A stretch of DNA of 64,000 nucleotides from PALSA-1196 sp036833805 (GCA_036833805.1 DAITPA010000003.1:1-64000), one strand, 5' to 3'. Numbered from the stretch's first letter, positions 46,812 through 55,921 are shown. Program-made: numbers and translations. The notes: generated from the sequence alone by a model not told the origin.

Positions 46812-47283
46812 GATCGTCGCCGATGACTGGCGGCATGTTGCGGAAAATTCCGGCGCGACGACGCGCGCAGAATCGCTGATCGTACCGCTCGCCGAGCTAC
46901 GCGCGAACGGTGCGGCGTGGGCGGCATGGACCGGACGGCTCGGCGTAGGTATCGCGCCAGCCGATAAAGTTGAGGAGCTTGCGCCTGCGCTGTGGCGCGT
47001 ATCCTTGATCGCGGTGGAGTTCCCTTCGCCCTCCGAAGGCCGCGGGTTTACGCAGGGACGCTTGCTACGCGAGCGCTTCGGCTTTGCAGGAGAGCTGCGC
47101 GCCGTGGGCGCCGGCGTCAAGCGCGATCTCATCTTCGCGCTCGCGCGCTGTGGTTTTGATACGTTTGAACTTGCAGCCGGCGAGGATCTCGAAGCCGCCG
47201 CCCGCGCGCTTGATCGCTACACGGCCGCCTATCAGCCGGGTGCACGGCTCGCCTCGGTCACGCGGCAACGCTTTACCGCCTGA
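46786..47283 (+). CDS. DUF934 domain protein, sulfite reduction accessory
   Basis: A 165-residue protein of the DUF934 family, almost always found directly after sulfite or nitrite reductase genes of the CysI type in proteobacteria. Blocks: LIVPLAELRA, IAVEFPSPSEGRGFTQGRLL and GELRAVGAGVKRDLIFALARCGFDTFELAAGEDLEAA (here cited in parts: AVGAGVKRDLIFALARCGFD). It may help electron delivery to or assembly of the reductase, as proposed for this family; the role is not proven. It overlaps the cysI end by 26 bases. Confidence 0.92.
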   Translation: MRRVLRQREIVADDWRHVAENSGATTRAESLIVPLAELRANGAAWAAWTGRLGVGIAPADKVEELAPALWRVSLIAVEFPSPSEGRGFTQGRLLRERFGFAGELRAVGAGVKRDLIFALARCGFDTFELAAGEDLEAAARALDRYTAAYQPGARLASVTRQRFTA

Positions 47284-47298
47284 CAACGCTGCACACCC

Positions 47299-48273
47299 CT
47301 AGCGCTGCGGCAGGTCAGTGTCTTCGAAGAGCTTCGTAACCTCGGCCGCCGATGTGAGCCGATGAGCGCGCTCGACGAGGCGGCGGTCAAGATGCGGCGC
47401 CAGCAGCTGCGTGAACTCATACATGTATTTGCGCAGCAGTGTCCCACGCCGGAACCCGATCCATGTCGTGTGCGCACTGAAAAGGTGTGATGCGTCGAGC
47501 GCCACGAGATCAGCATCCTCGCGCGCATCGATCGCCATACTCGCGACGATTCCGACCCCAAGTCCCAGGCGCACGTAGGTCTTGATGACGTCGGCGTCGC
47601 GCGCCGTAATGGCGACATTGGGCACAAGGCCACTCTTGGCGAAGGCTTCATGCAGGGAGGAAGGCCCGGTAAAGCTGAAGGTATAGGTCACGAGCGGATG
47701 ATTCGCGAGCGCCCGCAGCGTCAGCCGTCCGGCGCTGGCGAGCGGATGGTCGCGCGGCACGATGACGGTCCGTTTCCAGCGGTAGCACGGCATGATCGTC
47801 AGATCCGTAAAGAGGTGCTCGGAGCCCGTGGCGATCGCGCAGTCAATGCGATCCTGAGCGACCATTTCGGCGATCTGCTCGGAAGTGCCCTGATGCAGAT
47901 TCAGGCGCACCTGCGCATAGGCGCCGCGAAACTCGCGGATGACATCCGGCAGCACATAGCGAGCCTGTGTGTGCGTCGTGCCCAGCGACAGACTGCCGCG
48001 CCCCTCATCGCGCAGCTCCGTCGACAGATCGCGGATGCTCTGCGCCTCCTGCAGAATCTTCAGCGCCCGATCGATGACCTGCTGGCCCGCGGGCGTGATG
48101 CGCGTGAGATTCCTGCCCTCGCGCACGAAGATCTGAAAGCCGAGCTCGTCCTCCAGAAGCTTGATCTGCTTGCTCACTCCGGGCTGCGAGGTGTGCAGCT
48201 TCTGAGCCGCGGCGGTGATGTTGAGACCGCTCTGCGCGATCGCGGCAAGGTAGCGCAACTGGTGCAATTTCAT
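47299..48273 (-). CDS. cysB: LysR-type regulator CysB
   Basis: Activator of sulfur-assimilation genes; in enterics it responds to N-acetylserine and sulfide. The 324-residue protein has the winged helix-turn-helix MKLHQLRYLAAIAQSGLNIT ... LHTSQPGVSKQIKLLEDELG, and the CysB-type effector domain with TTHTQARYVLPDVIREF, IATGSEHLFTDLTIMPCYRW and the 324-residue length equal to E. coli CysB. It is convergent with DUF934 and divergent from cysH across about 150 bases, which contain repeated TAACCA motifs. Confidence 0.95.
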   Translation of the reverse strand: MKLHQLRYLAAIAQSGLNITAAAQKLHTSQPGVSKQIKLLEDELGFQIFVREGRNLTRITPAGQQVIDRALKILQEAQSIRDLSTELRDEGRGSLSLGTTHTQARYVLPDVIREFRGAYAQVRLNLHQGTSEQIAEMVAQDRIDCAIATGSEHLFTDLTIMPCYRWKRTVIVPRDHPLASAGRLTLRALANHPLVTYTFSFTGPSSLHEAFAKSGLVPNVAITARDADVIKTYVRLGLGVGIVASMAIDAREDADLVALDASHLFSAHTTWIGFRRGTLLRKYMYEFTQLLAPHLDRRLVERAHRLTSAAEVTKLFEDTDLPQR

Positions 48274-48341
48274 CCGGGCCCTGCCTTGATCGTCTCACGT
48301 CGCGGAGCGCGCAAGCGTAGCGCAAAGCCGCCAGGAGATCG

Positions 48342-48382
48342 TAACCAGATAACCAGCGCGCACTCCTTAAGAAGCAATGGTT
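48342..48382 (+). promoter_or_regulatory. Candidate CysB operator and cysH promoter region
   Basis: Two TAACCA copies in tandem at 48342-48347 and 48350-48355 (eight-base spacing) are followed by the reverse-complement-like AATGGTT at 48376-48382. TATATT lies 12 bases before the cysH start (ccgtatatttcc). This resembles a CysB-type binding site between divergent cysB and cysH, but CysB sites are loosely conserved. Confidence 0.4.
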
Positions 48383-48421
48383 CGTTCCGGGATGCGCGCA
48401 GCGTCCGTATATTTCCAGACT

Positions 48422-49150
48422 ATGGGAGACGTACTCAGCCTCGATCTTGAGCACAAGGCCGCCGCGCTTCGCCAGTTCCTGGGCGCGGCAGTTCGCGAGC
48501 ACGGGCGCGTGGTGTACGCCAGCAGCTTGGGCGCCGAAGCCATGGTGCTGACCGACATCATTGCCACGCACCTGCCCGAGATCGACATCTTCAGCATCGA
48601 CACCGGCCGTCTGCCCGAGGAAACCTACGAGCTTCTGGCGCGGCTCGATACGCGCTATGGAGCGCGCATCCGCCTCGTCTATCCCGATTCAATGGGCCTG
48701 CAGGCGCTTGTCAGCGCGCAGGGCATTAATGGTTTTCAGGGCAGTGTTGGTGCGCGCATGTCGTGCTGCCAGGCACGCAAAGTTGAGCCCTTCAAGCGCG
48801 CGATCGAGGGCTTTCGCGCCTGGGTCACGGGCGTGCGGCGCGAGCAGTCGCCGCTGCGCGCGCAGGGTAACGCCGAAGTGTGGGACGCGGAGTATGGACT
48901 TTATAAGTTAAGCCCGCTCCTTGATTGGACCGAGGCGCAGATCTGGCAGTACATCCATGCGCGCCAGCTTCCCTACAACGCGCTGCACGATCGACGGTAC
49001 CCGAGCATCGGCTGCGCGCCGTGCACGCGGTCGGTCGAGCCGGGCGAGGATTGGCGCTCGGGCCGTTGGTGGTGGGAGGAGTCTCAGGCGCGTGAGTGCG
49101 GGTTGCATCCGGGCGTGCGCCACGCCCAAGTCGCGGGCGTTTCACGCTAG
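48422..49150 (+). CDS. cysH: Phosphoadenylyl/adenylylsulfate reductase, 4Fe-4S type
   Basis: Reduces adenylylsulfate or phosphoadenylylsulfate to sulfite with thioredoxin. The 242-residue protein starts MGDVLSLDLEHKAAALRQF and has YASSLGAEAMVLTDII (PP-loop-like) and SIDTGRLPEETYEL. Cys115-Cys116 (SCCQARKVEPF) and Cys198/Cys201 (GCAPCTR) give the CC ... CxxC pattern of the 4Fe-4S APS reductases, unlike the cluster-free E. coli enzyme; so APS rather than PAPS is the likely substrate. Confidence 0.93.
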   Translation: MGDVLSLDLEHKAAALRQFLGAAVREHGRVVYASSLGAEAMVLTDIIATHLPEIDIFSIDTGRLPEETYELLARLDTRYGARIRLVYPDSMGLQALVSAQGINGFQGSVGARMSCCQARKVEPFKRAIEGFRAWVTGVRREQSPLRAQGNAEVWDAEYGLYKLSPLLDWTEAQIWQYIHARQLPYNALHDRRYPSIGCAPCTRSVEPGEDWRSGRWWWEESQARECGLHPGVRHAQVAGVSR

Positions 49151-49161
49151 ACGAGGTTCGT

Positions 49162-50583
49162 ATGGATTACTTGCCGATATTCATCGCCATCAAGGATCAG
49201 CCGGCGGTCGTCGTCGGCGGCGGTCAGGTCGCGCATCGCAAAGTCGAATGGTTGCTCGCAGCGCAGGCGCGCGTAACGGTCGTGGCGCCGCGCCTCGACG
49301 CGGAGCTCGCCGAGCTTGTCGGTCGCGGCGCGGTCACCCACATCGCCGCGTGTTTCGCGCCTGAACAGCTGCGCCATGCGTCGCTTGCGATCGCGGCGAC
49401 CGATTCGCCCGAGGTCAATGCGGCGGTTGCCCGGGTGGCGCGCATGACGCGCGTGCCGGTCAACGTCGTCGATAGCCCGGAGCTTTCGAGCTTCATCTTT
49501 CCGGCCATCATCGATCGCTCCCCGGTCATCGTCGCGGTCGGCTCCGGCGGGCGCGCGCCGCTTCTGGTGCGGCGCGTGCGCGCGCAGATCGAGGCACTGT
49601 TGCCGGCAAAGTTGGGCGCGTTGGCGCGCTTCATGGGAGAGCGGCGTGCGGCCGTGAAGCAGGCTCTCACGCCGGGCGTGCGCCGGGGTTTCTGGGAACG
49701 CATCATTGGCGGCGCCGTCGGCTCGCAAGTGCTCGCCGGCGAGGAAGCGCGCGCGCATGAAGCGTTTGCCGAAGAGCTGTCGGTATCGGCCGCGCCGGCG
49801 CCGCGCGGTGAGGTGTATCTCATCGGTGCGGGTCCGGGAGATCCGGATCTACTGACGCTGCGCGCCGTGCAGCTGCTGCAGCAGGCCGACGTCGTACTCT
49901 ATGATCGCCTGGTATCGGATGCGGTATTGGCACGCGCCCGCCGCGATGCGCAGCGCATCTTTGTCGGTAAAGAGGCTGGCGATCCGCAGACGGCGCAGGC
50001 GCGCATCCACGAGCTTTTGATTCACTATGCGCGCGCCGGCTTGCGCGTCGCGCGCCTGAAGGGCGGCGATCCGTTCATATTTGGCCGCGGCGGCGAAGAG
50101 ATCGAGGCGCTCGCGGCGGCTGGCATTGGCTACGTCATCGTGCCCGGAATAACCGCGGCGCTAGGCGCGGCGGCTGCAGCGGGGATTCCGCTGACCCACA
50201 GAAAGCTTGCGCACAGCGTAACTTTCGCAGCCGGCCACGCGCTTGATGACGAAGCGCTTGATTGGGACTCGCTCGCGCGGCCCAACCATACGGTTGTCTT
50301 TTATATGGGCGTCACGCATCTGTCACGAATCATCGCGCGCCTGCGCACATCCGGTGCGAGCGCCGATCATCCGGCTGCGATCATCGAGCGGGCGACGTTA
50401 CCGGAGCAACGCGTCTTGAGCGGCACGCTCGCAAGTCTCGAATCCCTGGCGGCAGACGCCGCCATTGCTGCGCCCGCTTTGCTGATCGTGGGCGAAGTGG
50501 CTACCTTTGCAGGCGCACGCCGCGCGCTTGGCGCGCTCGATACGCTCGCGAACACCACCACGCCGCGTGAGGTTGCTGCTTGA
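49162..50583 (+). CDS. cysG: Siroheme synthase (multifunctional)
   Basis: Makes siroheme, the cofactor of the CysI reductase, from uroporphyrinogen III. The 473-residue protein has an N-terminal NAD-dependent dehydrogenase/ferrochelatase half (PAVVVGGGQVAHRKVEWLLA; PVIVAVGSGGRAPLLVRRVR) and a C-terminal methyltransferase half (VYLIGAGPGDPDLLTLRAVQ; RLKGGDPFIFGRGGEEIEAL; HSVTFAAGHA). ATG with GAGG seven bases upstream supports the start. The stop overlaps the next gene by four bases (TTGA). Confidence 0.95.
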   Translation: MDYLPIFIAIKDQPAVVVGGGQVAHRKVEWLLAAQARVTVVAPRLDAELAELVGRGAVTHIAACFAPEQLRHASLAIAATDSPEVNAAVARVARMTRVPVNVVDSPELSSFIFPAIIDRSPVIVAVGSGGRAPLLVRRVRAQIEALLPAKLGALARFMGERRAAVKQALTPGVRRGFWERIIGGAVGSQVLAGEEARAHEAFAEELSVSAAPAPRGEVYLIGAGPGDPDLLTLRAVQLLQQADVVLYDRLVSDAVLARARRDAQRIFVGKEAGDPQTAQARIHELLIHYARAGLRVARLKGGDPFIFGRGGEEIEALAAAGIGYVIVPGITAALGAAAAAGIPLTHRKLAHSVTFAAGHALDDEALDWDSLARPNHTVVFYMGVTHLSRIIARLRTSGASADHPAAIIERATLPEQRVLSGTLASLESLAADAAIAAPALLIVGEVATFAGARRALGALDTLANTTTPREVAA

Positions 50584-51626
50584 GTGATGAGTCCGGCTCC
50601 GGCATTCGCGCGGGCTTTTCCGGAGCGATAGGCAACACGCCCCTTATCCGCCTGCAGCGGATCAGCGCGGAGACCGGCTGCGAAATCCTTGGCAAGGCCG
50701 AGTTCATGAATCCCGGCGGCTCGGTCAAAGATCGCGCTGCGCTCGCCATCCTCACCGCGGCCGAACGGCGCGCTGAGCTCGAGCCGGGCGGCACAGTTGT
50801 CGAAGGCACCGCCGGCAATACCGGGATCGGACTTGCGCACCTGTGCAACGAACGCGGTTATCGTTGCGTGATCGTGATGCCCGACAATCAGTCGCCGGCG
50901 AAATATCAGATTTTGGACATGCTCGGCGCCGAGGTGCACCGCGTCCCGGCAGTGCCCTACAGCAATCCCAATCAATACCAGAAGGTTGCCGCGCGACTTG
51001 CGGCGCAGCTCCGCGGTGCCATCTGGTCGAACCAGTTCGACAACATCGCCAATCGCGAGATCCATCTCACGACCACTGGTCCTGAGATCTGGACGCAGAC
51101 GGCCGGGCGCGTCGATGCGTTCGTCGCGGCGAGCGGCACCGGCGGCACCTTCTCCGGCGTGTCGGAATATTTGAAGTCGCGCCGCCGAACGATCCGCTGC
51201 GTGCTCGCCGACCCGCCCGGCAGCCATCTCTTTGAGTACGTGCGCCACGGCACGTTGAAGGCGACCGGCACGGGCTCGATCACCGAAGGCATCGGCATCG
51301 CGCGCATCACGGCGAATCTGGCGCTCGCGCGCATTGATGATGCCGTGCACGTTGAGGATGCGGAGACCGTGCGCTTCGTGTATCGATTGTTGAATGAGGA
51401 GGGCCTGTTCCTCGGCAGCACGAGCGGCCTCAATGTCGCAGCCGCTGTCAGAGTCGCGCGCGAGCTTGGGCCCGGACATACGATCGTGACGGTGCTGTGC
51501 GACGGGGGCGCCAACTATCAAGCGCGTCTTTTCAATCCCGAGTGGCTCGAAGCGAAGGGCCTCGCAGCGGCTGCCGCGCAACACGCGCGGTCGCGTCTTA
51601 CTTTGGAGAACGCTCTTGTCGCCTGA
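50580..51626 (+). CDS. cysK: Cysteine synthase (O-acetylserine sulfhydrylase)
   Basis: A 348-residue PLP enzyme (fold type II) that joins sulfide to O-acetylserine. The PLP lysine is in NPGGSVKDRAAL, substrate loop VVEGTAGNTGIGLAHLC, and the phosphate loop SGTGGTFSGVSEYLKS. It resembles the CysK/CysM family; TTG start overlaps the cysG stop. Some relatives act as cystathionine beta-synthases, and CysK versus CysM cannot be told from sequence reading alone. Confidence 0.88.
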   Translation: MSDESGSGIRAGFSGAIGNTPLIRLQRISAETGCEILGKAEFMNPGGSVKDRAALAILTAAERRAELEPGGTVVEGTAGNTGIGLAHLCNERGYRCVIVMPDNQSPAKYQILDMLGAEVHRVPAVPYSNPNQYQKVAARLAAQLRGAIWSNQFDNIANREIHLTTTGPEIWTQTAGRVDAFVAASGTGGTFSGVSEYLKSRRRTIRCVLADPPGSHLFEYVRHGTLKATGTGSITEGIGIARITANLALARIDDAVHVEDAETVRFVYRLLNEEGLFLGSTSGLNVAAAVRVARELGPGHTIVTVLCDGGANYQARLFNPEWLEAKGLAAAAAQHARSRLTLENALVA

Positions 51627-52704
51627 ACGCAGCAAGCTTGCCACGGTCACCGACGCCGTCATTGTGGGGGCCGGCCCCGTCGGTCTCTTCCAGGTCTTTG
51701 AGCTCGGACTTCTGGGACTGCGCGCGGAAGTGATTGACTCCTTGCCGCAGATCGGCGGCCAATGCACTGAGCTTTATCCAGAAAAGCCGATCTACGACAT
51801 TCCTGCAGTGCCGGTGTGCACGGCACGCGAGTTGATTGAGCGCCTGGAGGAGCAGATCGGCCCATTTGCGGCGGGTTTTCATCTGGGGCAGGAAGTGACG
51901 CGCGTCGAGCGCCGCGAGGATGGCCGCTTCGATGTTGAGACCAGTCGCGGCAGCCGCTTCGATGCGGGTAGCGTCATCATTGCAGCCGGTGTCGGCGCCT
52001 TTCAATCGCGCCGGCTCGCAGTCCCCGGTGCCGAGCGCCATGAAGGCAGCCGTGTTCACTACCGGGTGAAGGATCGGGATCTGTTTCGCGGGCTCGATAT
52101 CGTCATTCTGGGCGGCGGTGATTCCGCTCTCGACTGGACACTGGAGCTCACAAAGAGCGCGCGCAGCGTGGTCCTCGTGCATCGGCGCTCCGAGTTTCGC
52201 GCAGCGCCCGCGTCGGTTTCGCAACTCTTCGCGCTGCGCGAGGCCGCCAAGCTCGACTTTCTCGAGGGACAGGTACGTGCCATCATTGAAACCGACGGTG
52301 AGTTGCGCGGCGTCCATGTGACGACGCCGGACGGCTTGACGCGCGCCGTGGCGCTTGAGCATCTGCTCGTCTTCTGGGGACTGCATCCGAAGTTGGGTCC
52401 AATTGCCGATTGGGGGCTTGCCCTGAACCGCAAGACGATCAGTGTCGATACGGCGCGTTTTCAGACCACTGTCCCGGGGATCTTTGCGGTCGGCGACATC
52501 AATGATTATCCGGGCAAGAAAAAACTCATCCTCTCTGGATTTCACGAAACCGCGCTCGCGGCATTTGCGGTACGCGAGTACTTGCGTCCCGGTGAGAAGG
52601 TTCATCTGCAGTACACGACGACCAGTCCGCTCTTGCAAAAGCGCTTGGGGGTCACGGCGGAGACGCCGGCTCGCGCGGCCAATTCTGCCGCGCACAGCCG
52701 ATAG
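51616..52704 (+). CDS. Thioredoxin reductase-like ferredoxin-NADP reductase
   Basis: A 362-residue FAD protein with two Rossmann motifs, VIVGAGPVGLFQVFELG and VILGGGDSALDWTLEL, and the family end IFAVGDINDYPGKKKLILSG. This pattern, including IGGQCTELYPEKPIYDIPA, belongs to the type 2 FNR group, which lacks the CxxC of thioredoxin reductases. Placement at the end of the sulfate reduction cluster suggests it supplies reduced ferredoxin to CysI. TTG start, 11-base overlap with the cysteine synthase gene. Confidence 0.9.
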   Translation: MSPERSKLATVTDAVIVGAGPVGLFQVFELGLLGLRAEVIDSLPQIGGQCTELYPEKPIYDIPAVPVCTARELIERLEEQIGPFAAGFHLGQEVTRVERREDGRFDVETSRGSRFDAGSVIIAAGVGAFQSRRLAVPGAERHEGSRVHYRVKDRDLFRGLDIVILGGGDSALDWTLELTKSARSVVLVHRRSEFRAAPASVSQLFALREAAKLDFLEGQVRAIIETDGELRGVHVTTPDGLTRAVALEHLLVFWGLHPKLGPIADWGLALNRKTISVDTARFQTTVPGIFAVGDINDYPGKKKLILSGFHETALAAFAVREYLRPGEKVHLQYTTTSPLLQKRLGVTAETPARAANSAAHSR

Positions 52705-52926
52705 TTAGACCAGCCAATTTTAGGTTGTGCCCTGCTGCCGGCGCAGCAGCTGCCCGGCCACTTGCGGCCTTTGTACATGTGTATCGGCAGCCGGGCGCTG
52801 CAGTCTTGGTCCCCGGGCGTTTGGAATCGCGGCGGCGGCGAGCTCACACGGGCTTGACCTGACGCTTCTCAAGAGCCGAGCATCACATTGCATGCCGTGC
52901 CCATCACGGCGCTTTAGCGATCGTTC
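52705..52926 (+). other. Intergenic region with two hairpins between the sulfur cluster and modB
   Basis: At 52732-52749 the sequence ctgctgc-cggc-gcagcag forms a seven-pair hairpin, a possible terminator of the sulfur cluster. At 52894-52910 gccgtg-cccat-cacggc forms a six-pair hairpin about 17 bases before the modB ATG. No modA gene fits here. A regulatory RNA before modB is conceivable but not recognised. Confidence 0.4.
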
Positions 52927-53622
52927 ATGCATGGATTCCTAGGGGCCGCCGAGCTTGATGCGCTGCGGCTCAGTCTTACGGTTGCGGGCCTAAGTGTGCT
53001 GTGCAGCTTGCCGGCGGCGATCGTCGTTGCCTGGCTTCTGACGCGCGCGCACTTTCCGGGCCGGATGCTCTTTGACGCCTTCGTGCATCTGCCCCTCGTG
53101 CTGCCGCCGGTCGCGGTCGGTTACGTGCTGCTGGTCTTGTTCGGCACGCGCGGGCCGTTTGGGCACTGGCTCTACGTGCGCTTTGGGGTCGAGCTCGCCT
53201 TCAGCGCCAAGGGTGCGGCGCTCGCGACCGCTGTCATGACTTTTCCGCTCATGGTGCGGGCCGTCCGCATCTCCCTCGACAATGTCGACCGCGGGCTTGA
53301 GGCCGCCGCGCGCACTTTGGGAGCGGGCGCGATGGATCGCTTCGCGACCATTACGCTGCCATTAATGCTGCCCGGCATCCTCGCCGGCGCGGTCATGGCG
53401 TTTGCCGCCGGCCTGGGTGAATTCGGCGCGGTGATCACGTTTGTCGCTAACATTCCGGGACAGACGCGCACGCTGCCGTTGGCGCTCTACACCGCGATTC
53501 AGTCGCCCTCCGGCGATGCGCTTGCGGCGCGCTTGGCCGTCATTTCCTTTACCCTCGGGCTCGCCGGTCTCCTCGCCGCTGAATGGCTGGCACGACGCGT
53601 GCGCCGCTGGCTCGGGCGCTGA
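52927..53622 (+). CDS. modB: Molybdate ABC transporter permease
   Basis: Inner-membrane channel for molybdate uptake. The 231-residue protein has five to six hydrophobic helices and the cytoplasmic EAA loop EAAARTLGAGAMDRFATITLPL (written here as EAAARTLGAGAMDRFA). LPLVLPPVAVGYVLLVLFG and GLGEFGAVITFVANIPGQT are ModB blocks. The binding protein ModA is not present in the window. Stop and modC start overlap by one base (TGATG). Confidence 0.93.
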   Translation: MHGFLGAAELDALRLSLTVAGLSVLCSLPAAIVVAWLLTRAHFPGRMLFDAFVHLPLVLPPVAVGYVLLVLFGTRGPFGHWLYVRFGVELAFSAKGAALATAVMTFPLMVRAVRISLDNVDRGLEAAARTLGAGAMDRFATITLPLMLPGILAGAVMAFAAGLGEFGAVITFVANIPGQTRTLPLALYTAIQSPSGDALAARLAVISFTLGLAGLLAAEWLARRVRRWLGR

Positions 53623-54704
53623 TGCTCTCCGTCAACGTCGCCAAACGCCGCGGCGCCTTTGCTCTGGAGGTGGCATTCGAAGCCCCAACGCCGGGGATCG
53701 TTGCGCTCTTCGGCCGCTCCGGCTGCGGCAAGACGACGGTGGTTGAGATCCTTGCGGGCCTCCTCGCACCTGACGCCGGCGCCGTGCGCCTCGATGATGT
53801 GGTGCTCGTCGATACTGTCGCGCGGCGTTCGCTGCCCGCCGAGCGCCGCCGCATCGGCTATGTGTTCCAGGACGCACGGCTCTTTCCGCATTTGGATGTG
53901 CGCGGCAATCTGCGCTACGGGCAGAAGCGTGCGCCCGCGCCGCCGCACGCGATCGGCTTTGATGAGGTCACTGACCTCCTCGGGCTTGCACCACTCCTGG
54001 CGCGCCGGCCGTATACGTTATCGGGCGGCGAGCGGCAGCGCGTGGCACTTGGCCGCGCGCTGCTGTCGCAGCCACGACTGCTGCTCCTCGATGAGCCGCT
54101 CGCATCTCTCGATGCGCAGCGCCGCGCAGAAGTCTTGCCGTATTTGGAAGCGTTGCGCGACCGGCTGTCGATCCCGATCGTGTACGTCAGTCACCAATTC
54201 GATGAGGTCATGCGGCTCGCGACCCATGTCGTGCTCATGGAGTCAGGCCGCGTGCTCGCCGCCGGCGGCATTCATGAAGTGAGCGTGGCGCCTGAGCTCA
54301 ACGCCATCGTGGGGGCGGACGCCGTCGGCGCCGTGCTCGAGGGAGTGATCACCGCAGTTGACGTGCCGGGCGGGCTTGCACAGTTGCAGCTGGGCCGCGG
54401 CACACTGCTCGTCAGTGCCGCGGATGCGCGTGTCGGCGCGCGCGCGCGGGTGCAGCTCCTCGCGCGCGACCTCATCCTCGCGACGCACCCGGCGCATGGC
54501 TTGAGCGTGCGCAACTCGATTGCAGGCGTCGTGCAAGTAATCCGCAACGATGTGCACGAGGCGCAGCTGGTAACCGTGGACATCGGTGGCGCGAGTGTGC
54601 TTGCGCGCGTCACTCGCGATGCGGTCGCGGCGCTTGCGCTGAGCGCAGGATCCCCTGTGTGGGTGCTCGTCAAAGCGGTCTCCATGAGGAGCCACACGCT
54701 CTAG
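53622..54704 (+). CDS. modC: Molybdate ABC transporter ATP-binding protein
   Basis: ATPase for molybdate uptake. The 360-residue protein has Walker A GRSGCGKTT, signature LSGGERQRVALGRAL, Walker B LLLLDEPLASLD and a C-terminal Mop/TOBE domain starting near NSIAGVVQVIRNDVHEAQLV and DIGGASVLARVTRDAVAAL, which marks ModC rather than a sulfate CysA. The 3' end overlaps the convergent E2 gene by four bases (CTAG). Confidence 0.93.
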   Translation: MLSVNVAKRRGAFALEVAFEAPTPGIVALFGRSGCGKTTVVEILAGLLAPDAGAVRLDDVVLVDTVARRSLPAERRRIGYVFQDARLFPHLDVRGNLRYGQKRAPAPPHAIGFDEVTDLLGLAPLLARRPYTLSGGERQRVALGRALLSQPRLLLLDEPLASLDAQRRAEVLPYLEALRDRLSIPIVYVSHQFDEVMRLATHVVLMESGRVLAAGGIHEVSVAPELNAIVGADAVGAVLEGVITAVDVPGGLAQLQLGRGTLLVSAADARVGARARVQLLARDLILATHPAHGLSVRNSIAGVVQVIRNDVHEAQLVTVDIGGASVLARVTRDAVAALALSAGSPVWVLVKAVSMRSHTL

Positions 54705-55921
54705 CAACGCCAGGACTCCAGGCGCGCAACGAACGCCCGCAGGAAGCGATTCGCGTCGTGACCGTCCAAGACCCGATGATCGATCGTGAGCGTGACGTAG
54801 CACTTCGGCCGCACCACGATGCGCTCAATCCCCGCCTCATCGAGCACGGCTGCGCGCCTTTCCAATTTGCCGATGCCGAGAATCGCTGATTGCGGCTGAT
54901 TGATTACGATTGGCGCTGCCAGCAGGCTGCCGCTCGTGCCGTGATTGGAAATGGTGAAGGTGCCACCGCGCAGATCGGCGGGCGTCAGTTCGCCGGCACG
55001 CGCCCGCGTTACGAGATCGTTCAAGCCGCGCGCGATCTCAAACAAATCACACTTCTCGACTGCGCGCAGCACCGGCACGATGAGCCCGCCGCCCTCGATC
55101 GCCGCAGCTACGCCGATATTGATCGTGTTATAGATTTCAAGCGCGTCATCGCTCCAGCGGCTGTTCGCTTCAGGCACGGCGCGTATGCCATCGACGGCCG
55201 CGGCGACAAAATAGGCGCTCAGCGTAAGTGCCGTGCCGCGCTCTGCATATTCTCCCTGGTGCCGCTTGCGATGCGCAACGACTGCGGCCATGTCCGCTTC
55301 AAAGACGCTGGTCACGTGCGGCGCTGTGTGCAGGAGACTCTGTATCATGTGCTCGGCGATGCGCTTGCGCATGTGTGAGTGCGGTACGCGCCGCGCGACG
55401 GGCAGTACCTCCGGGGTCGGGCTCGGCGCAGCGGCACGATGCCGCTTATCGTGCCGCGCGACAACCGCCTTCAGAACGTCCTCCGCGGTGATTCGGCCCG
55501 CCTGACCCGAGCCTGCGACCTCGGTGACCTCGAGCGCATGCTCGGCAAGCAGGCGCCGCACTGCAGGGCTCAATTGATCGCGCGCCAAGGCGGCGGAGCC
55601 GTCCCCGCCGAATGCATGCCCGCCTGTGGCGGGCGCCTGCGGCGCCGCGCGGTGAGCTTGCGCCGCGATGCCTTCCGCGCCCGGCTCGATCTGCCCCAAA
55701 AGATCGCCGGGTGCAACCTCCTCGCCCTCGCCCTTCAGGATCTGCCGCAGCACGCCGCTCACCGGCGCGGGAATTTCCACAGTGACCTTGTCGGTCTCAA
55801 GTTCGACCAAAGGCTCATTGACGGCGACCCGCTCGCCAATTGCCTTCAACCAGCGCAGCACCTGCGAGCGGGTGCCTTCGGTCTGATCGGCCGGGGTGCG
55901 AATCTCAAATAATGAGCTCAC
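54701..55921 (-). CDS. bkdB: 2-oxoacid dehydrogenase E2 acyltransferase (branched-chain type)
   Basis: Core acyltransferase of an oxidative decarboxylase complex. The 406-residue protein has one lipoyl domain with lipoyl-lysine Lys45 in ELETDKVTVEI, a peripheral subunit-binding domain (SPAVRRLLAEHALEVTEV) and a catalytic domain with His382 in TIDHRVLDGHDANRF. PHVTSVFEADM is present. Together with the upstream fused E1 and the Lrp-type regulator, branched-chain 2-oxoacids (from Leu, Ile, Val) are the probable substrates. Dihydrolipoamide dehydrogenase (E3) is absent here. Confidence 0.85.
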   Translation of the reverse strand: MSSLFEIRTPADQTEGTRSQVLRWLKAIGERVAVNEPLVELETDKVTVEIPAPVSGVLRQILKGEGEEVAPGDLLGQIEPGAEGIAAQAHRAAPQAPATGGHAFGGDGSAALARDQLSPAVRRLLAEHALEVTEVAGSGQAGRITAEDVLKAVVARHDKRHRAAAPSPTPEVLPVARRVPHSHMRKRIAEHMIQSLLHTAPHVTSVFEADMAAVVAHRKRHQGEYAERGTALTLSAYFVAAAVDGIRAVPEANSRWSDDALEIYNTINIGVAAAIEGGGLIVPVLRAVEKCDLFEIARGLNDLVTRARAGELTPADLRGGTFTISNHGTSGSLLAAPIVINQPQSAILGIGKLERRAAVLDEAGIERIVVRPKCYVTLTIDHRVLDGHDANRFLRAFVARLESWRC

